The notes under the pieces: generated by a model
The model's input: the letters and a program-made list of their open reading frames with translations, nothing else
What the model was told of the DNA's origin: nothing
Database searches by the model: none
In this document: in pieces, positions 1 to 5,451 of the stretch
Numbering within the stretch: the stretch's first letter is position 1
How the letters are laid out: every line of letters begins with the position of its first letter
Assembly: GCA_003164275.1 (NCBI GenBank)
Contig: PLSY01000281.1
Span: 1 to 10,871 of the forward strand
Direction: 5' to 3'
Source: Acidimicrobiaceae bacterium
Lineage (GTDB): Bacteria > Actinomycetota > Acidimicrobiia > Acidimicrobiales > RAAP-2
DNA: 10,871 bases
Translations under genes and position numbers: made by a program

Positions 1-45
1 CAACCGGAAAATGAGATCTGACCTGCTCTGATGGGCAAATCTCCT

Positions 46-121
46 TGGCAGCCCCAACGGGATTCGAACCCGTGTCACCACCTTGAGAGGGTGGTGTCCT
101 AGGCCTCTAGACGATGGGACC
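46..121 (-). tRNA. tRNA-Glu (anticodon CTC), CCA encoded
   Basis: The minus strand folds into a complete 76-nt cloverleaf. The acceptor arm GGTCCCA pairs with TGGGGCT, with a G1-T72 wobble as is common in tRNA-Glu. The anticodon stem is CCACC/GGTGG around loop CTCTCAA, giving anticodon CTC (reads GAG). The T arm is ACGGG-TTCGAAT-CCCGT. Discriminator G73 is followed by a gene-encoded CCA (46-48). The gene lies 89 bp downstream of tRNA-Gln on the same strand and on the same side of gltX, so the synthetase sits near its substrate tRNA. Confidence 0.96.
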
Positions 122-129
122 CTAGTGAA

Positions 130-149
130 GTCGCTCCTCGGGGAGTGAC
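130..149. other. Hairpin between the two tRNA genes, followed by an AT-rich tract
   Basis: GTCGCTCC and GGAGTGAC pair over 8 bp (one G-T wobble) around the loop TCGG, read on the plus strand. The AT-rich tract TTATTTAAAT at 151-160 follows. On the plus strand this looks like a weak factor-independent terminator. On the minus strand one pair becomes A-C, and the AT-rich tract could instead supply a -10 element for tRNA-Glu (TTAAAT at 153-158), although no convincing -35 was found. The sequence does not decide between these roles. Confidence 0.35.
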
Positions 150-185
150 CTTATTTAAATCTTCTCGATGTTCACACAGCCATGC

Positions 186-202
186 CGCCCCTTCGAGGGA
201 CG
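186..202 (-). terminator. Hairpin just downstream of tRNA-Gln
   Basis: On the minus strand CGTCCCT pairs with AGGGGCG (7 bp, one wobble) around a 3-nt CGA loop, starting 8 nt after the 3' end of tRNA-Gln. No T tract follows. It may be a terminator or a 3'-end processing structure; only the hairpin itself is seen. Confidence 0.3.
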
Positions 203-210
203 CCTGAGCG

Positions 211-283
211 CTCGGGGGGGAGGGCTCGAACCTCCAACCTCATGAACCAGAATCACGCGCGCTGCCAGTTGCGCCACCCCCGA
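211..283 (-). tRNA. tRNA-Gln (anticodon CTG), CCA not encoded
   Basis: A 73-nt minus-strand cloverleaf. Acceptor TCGGGGG pairs perfectly with CCCCCGA, giving the weak U1:A72 pair typical of bacterial tRNA-Gln. The D stem is GCGC/GCGC. The anticodon stem CGTGA/TCATG surrounds loop TTCTGGT, so the anticodon is CTG (reads CAG). The T arm is GGAGG-TTCGAGC-CCTCC. G73 is followed by CGC, so CCA must be added after transcription, unlike the neighbouring tRNA-Glu. In organisms without GlnRS, U1:A72 is a determinant for the GatCAB amidotransferase. That fits an actinobacterium, but no gat gene is present here to show it. Confidence 0.94.
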
Positions 284-303
284 ATGGGCGAAACGTCAAT
301 TTA

Positions 304-330
304 GCCGACCTGGGGAGTCCCCGGGACGGC
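304..330 (-). terminator. Strong inverted repeat after the DUF218 gene
   Basis: Nested arms GCCG (304-307) / CGGC (327-330) and CCTGGGG (309-315) / CCCCGGG (319-325) enclose the 3-nt loop AGT, with one internal mismatch (308/326) and one T-G position. It lies 42 bp beyond the stop of the DUF218 gene and 20 bp before tRNA-Gln, where a terminator separating the two would be expected. There is no T run, so a Rho-independent terminator of the actinobacterial U-poor kind is only a plausible reading. Pairing is slightly better in plus-strand RNA. Confidence 0.4.
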
Positions 331-372
331 TACCCAACAATCCCCGCTTGGCCGGCCCGGCGATCCACCCGA

Positions 373-1020
373 TCAGCCAAACGGGGTATGCAGCCGGCTC
401 AGGTGGTCGTAGCCGATGATCCGGCCAAGAGCCACCCCGACCGTCTCTTTGGCGTAGTACGGAATGGTGGCCGCCCCGGTGATGGGAGAGGTCTTAGTCG
501 GTGTCGGGGACGGCTGCAGTCCGAGCGATGAGGCGATGGCCAGGCTCCGGGCTTCATGGAACGGGTCGGTAACGATGAGCACGGTCGTCTCGTTTCGCTC
601 CTTCAGGGTCGGGGCGGCGTCAGCGAGGTTCTCCCACGAGTCGCTGCCTCCAGCCTCCAAGATGTCCGTGCCAGGTACTCCCGCGGCAATCAAGTACCTG
701 GCTGAGGCCTCGGACTCGGTGTAGTGATCCCCCGGCTGCTTTGATCCGGTCACCATGATGGTAGTGGCGTAGTGCTGACGCCAGAGGATCTCGGCCTGAT
801 TCAAGCGGGCGGCGAGATCGGGCGACGGCACCCCGTTGTACTGGGCCGCGCCCATGACGACGATTGCTCCGGCCTGGTGGGGCTCGTAGCGACGGCCGGT
901 CTCCCAGACCTGGACAGCCGTGACCACCAGGTAGATGAGAATGAGGGTCACAACAAAGGTGACCAGCTTGAGTATGAACCGGAGCAGACGCAGGCCGGTC
1001 AGAGTGGCTATCAGGCCCAC
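373..1020 (-). CDS. DUF218 (SanA/YdcF/ElyC-like) membrane-anchored protein
   Basis: A 215-residue protein with a hydrophobic N-terminal segment (about residues 14-37), probably one membrane anchor, then one DUF218 domain (about 52-200). Family signatures are present: the first strand AIVVMGAAQYNG (52-63), PSPDLAARLNQA with its conserved Arg, VTGS (90-93), TESEA (101-105), SWENLADAA (128-136) and TDPFHEARS (151-159) with the usual His and Arg. Known DUF218 members such as E. coli SanA and ElyC are linked to envelope integrity and peptidoglycan precursor supply, but no general reaction is established. The gene starts with GTG, lacks a clear Shine-Dalgarno site, and lies 40 bp after gltX on the same strand, so it is probably co-transcribed. 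A Thr/Pro-rich stretch (170-178) interrupts the C-terminal part. The family call is secure; the function is not. Confidence 0.88.
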   Translation of the reverse strand: MGLIATLTGLRLLRFILKLVTFVVTLILIYLVVTAVQVWETGRRYEPHQAGAIVVMGAAQYNGVPSPDLAARLNQAEILWRQHYATTIMVTGSKQPGDHYTESEASARYLIAAGVPGTDILEAGGSDSWENLADAAPTLKERNETTVLIVTDPFHEARSLAIASSLGLQPSPTPTKTSPITGAATIPYYAKETVGVALGRIIGYDHLSRLHTPFG

Positions 1021-1060
1021 AGGGCTCAGGGCACCGTTCGGGGCGACGCGGTGCTACGAA

Positions 1061-2545
1061 TCACGATGACAGATCTGACCCGGCACGCTCGAGTGCGTCC
1101 CGCAACCGGGAGAGCGTCACTTCGGGTCCGAGGACCTCGAGCGCCTCGAAGAGGGGGGGACCCACCCTGCGGCCGGTGATGGCCACCCGGATTGGGGCCT
1201 GGGCCTTGCCCAACTTACGACCGAGGCCCTCCCCTACCGCCAGGGTGGCTGCATGCAGCGACTCATGGGTCCAGTCACCGACTAATCCCTCGTAGGCGGT
1301 GATGGCCAGAGACAAGATGGTCGTTGCCAGATCATCGTTGGCAATGGCCTTGCCCCAAGACTCTTCGTCGAAGTCGGGACGATCCAGGAACAAGAAGTCG
1401 ACCATGACCGGGACCTCGCCCAAGGTAGCCACCCGTTCTTGCACTTGGGGGGCAATCTGGGCAAAGACCTGGGCATCGAATCGCTCAGGCGACCATGGAG
1501 CCCGCTCGCCCTCCAACCAGGGCCGGCTGGCCTCGATGAACTGGGCCGGGGTCATAGCCCGGATGTACTCCCCGTTCATGTGGGTGAGCTTGGCCACGTC
1601 GAAGAAGGCTGGTGAGTGGTTGACATCTTCGAGGTGGAACCACTCCACCATCTGATCGAGGTCGAAGGTCTCCCGTCCGTCCGGAGGACTCCAGCCGAGC
1701 AGGCCCAGGTAGTTGAGGAATGCCTCGGGGAGGTAGCCCTGGTCACGGTAGGACTCGACCGCTACCGGGTCACGCCGCTTCGACAGCTTCTTCCTCTGCT
1801 CGTTGACCAACATCGGCAGGTGGGCGAAGACTGGAAGGCCGGGTGCCGGCCCCGTTCCCGCCCCGGTCGTGCCGTCGGTCTGCCATCCAAGCGAAACGAG
1901 CGCCTGCCAGACGAGGATCCCCTTCGGGGTGGTCGGGAGGAGGTCCTCGCCTCGGATGACGTGGGTGATGGCCATGTCGATGTCGTCGACCACGTTGGCC
2001 AACACGAACAGCGGGGCCCCGTTGGCCTTCACCGCCACAAAGTCGTCCATGGCCGAACAGGGGAACTCGACCACCCCCCGAATCACGTCGTCAACCACGG
2101 TCACACCATCGGGCGGCGTGGGGAACCGCAGCGCTCTGCCGTCGCCCCGGGACAGGCCACGTGGGCGACAGAACCCGTCGTAGCCGGGGGTCTTGATGCC
2201 GTTTTCCTTGTTGCGGGCGTCGATGTCCTCACGCGTGCAATCGCAGGCGTAGAGAAGGCCGCCGTCCCACAACGCATCGATGGCCTGGTGGTACCGCGCG
2301 GTACGCAGTGACTGACGGTAGGGGCCCTCGTCGGGGTCCATCCACAGCCAGTGCATGGCCGAGGTGATCCCGTCCACCCACTCCTCACGGTTCCGCTCAG
2401 CGTCGGTGTCCTCAATGCGCAGCACGAAGGTGCCGCCGGCCTGACGGGCCACCAGCCAGTTGAACAGAGCGGTGCGAGCACTCCCGACATGAAAGTAACC
2501 GGTGGGCGACGGGGCGAATCGGACCCTCGGGGCGTCCCCGGGCAC
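1061..2545 (-). CDS. gltX: Glutamyl-tRNA synthetase (class I, probably non-discriminating)
   Basis: A 494-residue cytoplasmic class I aminoacyl-tRNA synthetase, of normal length. It activates glutamate with ATP and attaches it to tRNA-Glu. The HIGH-type motif lies in PSPTGYFHVGSARTALFNW (HVGS at 19-22) and the KMSKS-type motif is KLSKR (253-257). Between them C101-x-C103-x18-Y122-x3-C126 matches the zinc-site pattern of GluRS/Glu-Q-RS proteins. VIRGEDLLPTTPK (197-209) is the usual active-site helix region. The C-terminal half carries the helical anticodon-binding domain ending in a typical GRRVGPPLFEALEVLG segment. A Gly/Thr/Pro-rich insert of about 15 residues (222-236) precedes PVFAHLPML. 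Translation starts at GTG 2545: an in-frame TGA lies only two codons upstream, so no longer form is possible. The ferredoxin stop is 7 bp upstream, suggesting translational coupling. Double charging of tRNA-Gln is inferred from lineage and the adjacent tRNA-Gln. Confidence 0.97.
   Translation of the reverse strand: MPGDAPRVRFAPSPTGYFHVGSARTALFNWLVARQAGGTFVLRIEDTDAERNREEWVDGITSAMHWLWMDPDEGPYRQSLRTARYHQAIDALWDGGLLYACDCTREDIDARNKENGIKTPGYDGFCRPRGLSRGDGRALRFPTPPDGVTVVDDVIRGVVEFPCSAMDDFVAVKANGAPLFVLANVVDDIDMAITHVIRGEDLLPTTPKGILVWQALVSLGWQTDGTTGAGTGPAPGLPVFAHLPMLVNEQRKKLSKRRDPVAVESYRDQGYLPEAFLNYLGLLGWSPPDGRETFDLDQMVEWFHLEDVNHSPAFFDVAKLTHMNGEYIRAMTPAQFIEASRPWLEGERAPWSPERFDAQVFAQIAPQVQERVATLGEVPVMVDFLFLDRPDFDEESWGKAIANDDLATTILSLAITAYEGLVGDWTHESLHAATLAVGEGLGRKLGKAQAPIRVAITGRRVGPPLFEALEVLGPEVTLSRLRDALERAGSDLSS
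1838..1882 (-). other. Gly/Thr/Pro-rich insertion in GluRS
   Basis: This encodes residues 222-236 of GluRS, a low-complexity stretch of Gly, Thr, Ala and Pro placed between the LVSLGW helix and the PVFAHLPML strand, where most GluRS proteins run almost directly from one to the other. It is in frame and does not touch the signature motifs. It is likely a surface loop; this is a by-eye comparison with the family. Confidence 0.45.
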
Positions 2546-2552
2546 GCCTCAG

Positions 2553-2750
2553 TTACTCGTCTTCGACAATGGAGATGGCGCCCGTCGGGCATCCGTTCGC
2601 GGCTTGGCGGACTTTCTCGCGCAGCTCTTCTCCCGGATGCTCGTTCAAGACATAGAGGAAGCCGTCATCACGGACCTCGAAGACCTCCGGGGCGATGCCC
2701 ATGCAGACGGCGTTGCTGGAGCACTCGTCGTAGTCGACCACAATCTTCAT
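2553..2750 (-). CDS. Small ferredoxin, P450-type, probably 3Fe-4S
   Basis: A 65-residue acidic ferredoxin beginning MKIVVDYDEC. Cluster ligands follow the actinobacterial P450-redox-partner pattern: C10-x5-C16 and C54-P55, with Asn13 where a fourth Cys would sit in a 4Fe-4S protein. Three cysteines predict a [3Fe-4S] cluster. IAPEVFEVRDDGFLYVL (19-35) is typical of the family, which passes electrons from a reductase to cytochrome P450s or other oxidoreductases in the cytoplasm. The start at ATG 2750 is favoured over an upstream in-frame start at 2831 because a perfect GGAGG (2757-2761) lies 6 nt before it, and the extra Arg-rich residues do not belong to the family. It ends 7 bp before gltX, an unusual partner. 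No P450 or reductase gene occurs in the window, so its electron acceptor is unknown. Confidence 0.93.
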   Translation of the reverse strand: MKIVVDYDECSSNAVCMGIAPEVFEVRDDGFLYVLNEHPGEELREKVRQAANGCPTGAISIVEDE

Positions 2751-2778
2751 GTCATGCCTCCGGAATCTGTGCGAACCA

Positions 2779-2795
2779 GGCCGAGTGTATCGGCC
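2779..2795 (-). promoter_or_regulatory. Inverted repeat over a candidate -10 box upstream of ferredoxin-gltX
   Basis: GGCCGA (2779-2784) and TCGGCC (2790-2795) form a perfect 6-bp inverted repeat with a 5-nt centre. On the minus strand the centre contains TACACT (2784-2789), which fits a TANNNT-type -10 box about 34 bp before the ferredoxin ATG. No clear -35 was found. It could be an operator, a leader hairpin, or the transcription end of the DUF1275 gene. Confidence 0.35.
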
Positions 2796-2861
2796 CCGGC
2801 GGCCGCGCCACGGTGTTCGGGGCAACGACAACGGGCAACCCTCGCGATGAGGCCGGGCCCC

Positions 2862-3596
2862 TCAGGTCGGCTCGTCCCAGGCCGGCTGGGAGCGCGAGAG
2901 GCGGTAGGCCGATACCGACACCGGCGCCAAGAGGGCAAAGGCAAAGACCAGGCTCAACGCCCGGTACACATGGAGGATCACGGCCGCCCCGGCCAGTGCC
3001 CCGAAGAACATGGCGAGGACCGAGAGCCCTCGGCGACCGACCTTCGAGTCCGGACCTCCGCCCAGGCGGCTGTCGAACGCTGCGGCGGCGATCGTCTGCG
3101 TCAGGACGGTGGTCGTGAGGTCGGGCACGGCCAGTTTCCGGGCCGTGCCATTTTGCATGCCGGCCGACAGGCCCAACAGGGCCACCAGGAGGTATCGCAC
3201 ACCACCGGTACCTGGGCTTCCGACCGAGACGGCGACGATCACCGACACCCCGACCAGAAACGACTCACAGGCTGCAGTAGCAGCCAGGATACGGCCGCGT
3301 CGGCCCCGCAGGCGGCCGACCACGCGGCCGCTACCGACAGCTCCGAGGGCGAAGGCAACCAGAGCCAGCAATGAGGCGGCGGTCGAGAACCCCTTGGCAC
3401 CGACCAGGCCGAAGGCCAAGAAGACCACATTGCCGGTCATGTTGGCCACAAAGACGTGCCCGAGCACCAGATAGCTGAAGGCGTCGACTAATCCGGTCAC
3501 GATCGTCAAGACCACGAGGAAGGGGGTCAAGGGGCCGTCCTTGTCCCCATGTGGAGGCGAGAGGGCGCGCCATGCCTCGGTTAGAGCGGTGAACAA
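2862..3596 (-). CDS. DUF1275 (YoaK-like) multi-pass membrane protein
   Basis: A 244-residue integral membrane protein with about six or seven hydrophobic segments (roughly 25-45, 50-66, 73-95, 104-126, 133-150, 190-212, 214-232). The DUF1275 signature is clear: GLVDAFSYLVLGHVFVANM (35-53) followed by TGN (54-56), and GMQNGTARKL (146-155) with TTTVLT (161-166). Family members are widespread but have no established substrate, so no function is assigned. The start is TTG at 3596, with a perfect GGAGG (3604-3608) 7 nt upstream; no better in-frame ATG lies near. The N-terminal 20 residues are hydrophilic. The gene has its own candidate promoter (GATAAT at 3641-3646) and lies 104 bp after the ABC-F gene. 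Confidence 0.9.
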   Translation of the reverse strand: MFTALTEAWRALSPPHGDKDGPLTPFLVVLTIVTGLVDAFSYLVLGHVFVANMTGNVVFLAFGLVGAKGFSTAASLLALVAFALGAVGSGRVVGRLRGRRGRILAATAACESFLVGVSVIVAVSVGSPGTGGVRYLLVALLGLSAGMQNGTARKLAVPDLTTTVLTQTIAAAAFDSRLGGGPDSKVGRRGLSVLAMFFGALAGAAVILHVYRALSLVFAFALLAPVSVSAYRLSRSQPAWDEPT

Positions 3597-3640
3597 GGTT
3601 CTGCCTCCAGGTAGCCGTCGGATGCCGTCGCGTCACGATG

Positions 3641-3646
3641 ATTATC
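3641..3646 (-). promoter_or_regulatory. Candidate -10 box for the DUF1275 gene
   Basis: GATAAT on the minus strand, five of six matches to TATAAT and conspicuous in GC-rich DNA, lies 44 bp upstream of the TTG start at 3596. The region 17 bp further upstream (CGCAGA) is a poor -35, so this is a moderate prediction only. Confidence 0.35.
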
Positions 3647-3700
3647 CAGCAATAGCCCGAGGGTCTGCGGCCTGGTGGGGAGTTCGCCTGTTCGATCGCC

Positions 3701-5359
3701 CTAGCCCAGCTCCAGCCTCCGAGTGACTTCCACCGCGTCCAACAGCTGTCGGTCATGAGAGACGAGCAGGAGCGTTCCCCCGAAGCCGGCCAGAGCCGAC
3801 TCCAGTTGCTCGATAGCCGGCAGGTCGAGGTGATTGCTCGGCTCGTCGAGCACCAAGAAGTTGACTCCGGAGGCCTGAAAGATGGCGAGCTCCGCTCTCG
3901 TCCGCTCTCCTGGTGACAGCGAGCTGGCCGGACGGGTCACGTGTTCGGCGTCCAGGCCGAACTTGGCCAGCAGCGATCGGGCCTCTGACTGTTTCAGGTT
4001 GCAGCGGTCCATGACCGAGCCGATCACGTCTCTGTCCCCATGGGAGGATCGTCGGTCCTGGCCGAGCCGGCCTACGACCACGCTCGGCCCGATCCACCGC
4101 TCACCCGCGGCCAGGGGCAGGGACCCGAGCAGGACGGCGACCAGCGAGGACTTCCCCGTCCCGTTGGCGCCGGTAAGCGCCAGGCGGTCGCCCCAGTTGA
4201 TCTGGAGGTCGATCGGCCCGAGCCGGAAGCTTCCTCGCTCGATGACGGCTCCGGCCAATCGGACGACTACCGCTCCCGACCTTGGCGCCTCCTCGATGGC
4301 GAAGCGCAGATCCCACCCCTGCCAGGGCTTCTCGACCACCTCGAGCGCCTCTCGGGCGCGATCGGTCTGGCGGGCTTTCGACGCCAGCTTCTCGGTCCGA
4401 TTGATCCGGAAGCCACGCTGGGCCTTGTCATTGTCCCGGGGGCTCCCTTGCTCTCGCCTGACGCCGGTGGTCGCCCATTGGCGCTGCTGCGTGGCCCGCG
4501 CGTCCAGCTGGTGGCGCTGTCGTTCATAGACTTCGTAGGCCTCGGTGGCATGGCGGCGCTGGTCGGCCCGCTCGGCCACGTAGCCGCCCCATCCGCCACC
4601 GAACTCGGTCGCTGTCCGAGAGTGGGCGTCCAGCTCCAGAACCGTGGTCACCGTCCGAGCCAAGAACTCGCGGTCGTGAGAGACGATGACCATGCCACCG
4701 GGTCGCGACCTGACCCAGGCCTCGAGTCGGGCGAGTCCGGCGAAGTCGAGGTCGTTCGTCGGCTCATCCAACAGCGTGATGTCGAAGCGGGAGAGCTCGA
4801 TACCGGCCAGGGCCACCTTGGCCAGTTGCCCGCCAGACAGAGAGGAGAGCCCACGATCGGCCAACGACGCTCCGACCCCCAGGTCATCGAGGACCGCTTC
4901 GATGCGGGCGTCAAGGTCGGCCACACCGAGGTTGTTGAACCTCTCGAGGGCGAGCTCATAGCGCCGCTCTCCGGCCGGGCCGGATGTGGCCAGCCCGGCC
5001 GCCGCAGCGCTGAGCTCGATCTCTGCGGCCTCTCCCCCGGTCCTCTTGGTGAGCGCCTGGCGAACCGTCGAGTTGGCCGGGGTGTCATGCTCTTGAGCCA
5101 GATAGCCGACGGTGGCACTCGGCGGATCGAGCGTGACGCCGCCGAGATCGGGCTCAAGTGAGCCGGCCAGGACTTGCAGCAACGACGACTTCCCCACGCC
5201 GTTCGGCCCGATGACCCCGATATGGCTCTGTGGCCCGACGACCAGCGAGACGGCGTCGAGCACGGTATGACCGCCGCGTTCGAGACTGATCGATCGGGCC
5301 ACCAGGCTGGCCAGCACGGCTGAGAGCGGCGAAGAGGACGGGGAACGAGAAGCGGGCAA
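3701..5359 (-). CDS. ABC-F family ATPase, ribosome-associated type
   Basis: A 552-residue soluble protein with two ABC ATPase domains and no membrane segment, the ABC-F layout. Domain 1: Walker A GPNGVGKSS (51-59), signature LSGGQ (174-178), Walker B LLDEPTNDLD with Glu199, switch SHD (227-229). Domain 2: Walker A GANGTGKSS (397-405), signature LSPGE (481-485), Walker B LVLDEPSNHLD with Glu506, SHD (534-536). The charged interdomain linker (about 257-355, rich in Arg, Gln, Glu) is the segment that reaches into the ribosome in characterised ABC-F factors. These proteins act in translation (EttA/Uup types) or protect ribosomes from antibiotics. Which applies is not visible, though a leader hairpin hints at regulated expression. 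All catalytic residues are intact. The start is TTG 5359, with GGAGG (5366-5370) 6 nt upstream; the first 17 residues are Ser/Pro-rich and may be dispensable. Confidence 0.93.
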   Translation of the reverse strand: MPASRSPSSSPLSAVLASLVARSISLERGGHTVLDAVSLVVGPQSHIGVIGPNGVGKSSLLQVLAGSLEPDLGGVTLDPPSATVGYLAQEHDTPANSTVRQALTKRTGGEAAEIELSAAAAGLATSGPAGERRYELALERFNNLGVADLDARIEAVLDDLGVGASLADRGLSSLSGGQLAKVALAGIELSRFDITLLDEPTNDLDFAGLARLEAWVRSRPGGMVIVSHDREFLARTVTTVLELDAHSRTATEFGGGWGGYVAERADQRRHATEAYEVYERQRHQLDARATQQRQWATTGVRREQGSPRDNDKAQRGFRINRTEKLASKARQTDRAREALEVVEKPWQGWDLRFAIEEAPRSGAVVVRLAGAVIERGSFRLGPIDLQINWGDRLALTGANGTGKSSLVAVLLGSLPLAAGERWIGPSVVVGRLGQDRRSSHGDRDVIGSVMDRCNLKQSEARSLLAKFGLDAEHVTRPASSLSPGERTRAELAIFQASGVNFLVLDEPSNHLDLPAIEQLESALAGFGGTLLLVSHDRQLLDAVEVTRRLELG

Positions 5360-5374
5360 CGGGAACCTCCGGGA

Positions 5375-5387
5375 CCAAGGGACTTGG
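5375..5387 (-). promoter_or_regulatory. Leader hairpin just upstream of the ABC-F ribosome site
   Basis: CCAAG and CTTGG pair perfectly around a 3-nt loop, 4 nt upstream of the GGAGG ribosome site (5366-5370). The 92-bp leader (5360-5451) follows the thiolase gene. Some antibiotic-resistance ABC-F genes are controlled by leader attenuation, so this could be regulatory; the stem is short and no leader peptide was recognised. Confidence 0.25.
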
Positions 5388-5451
5388 ATCGAACACGGGG
5401 TACTCGTCGCTCAGCTCACCGCTCCATCGTAACCAGTGACGCTTTCGATTC

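Noticed and set aside
1..45. Left edge of the window
   Set aside because: No gene, repeat or clear terminator could be supported in these 45 bases downstream of tRNA-Glu.
2751..2831. Longer ferredoxin start at 2831
   Set aside because: It would add 27 Arg-rich residues not found in the family and ignore the perfect GGAGG 6 nt before ATG 2750.
2502..3374. Open plus-strand frame spanning ferredoxin and the DUF1275 gene
   Set aside because: It is antisense to two recognisable genes, is composed of low-complexity charged residues and shows no motif.
3591..3601. GAAC-AAG-GTTC as a KstR-like operator at the DUF1275 start
   Set aside because: The half-sites are 3 nt apart instead of 2, and the sequence covers the TTG start codon itself.
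4040..5161. Long open frame on the plus strand opposite the ABC-F gene
   Set aside because: Its translation has no recognisable domain and it lies fully antisense to a gene with intact Walker and signature motifs; GC-rich codon use opens such frames.
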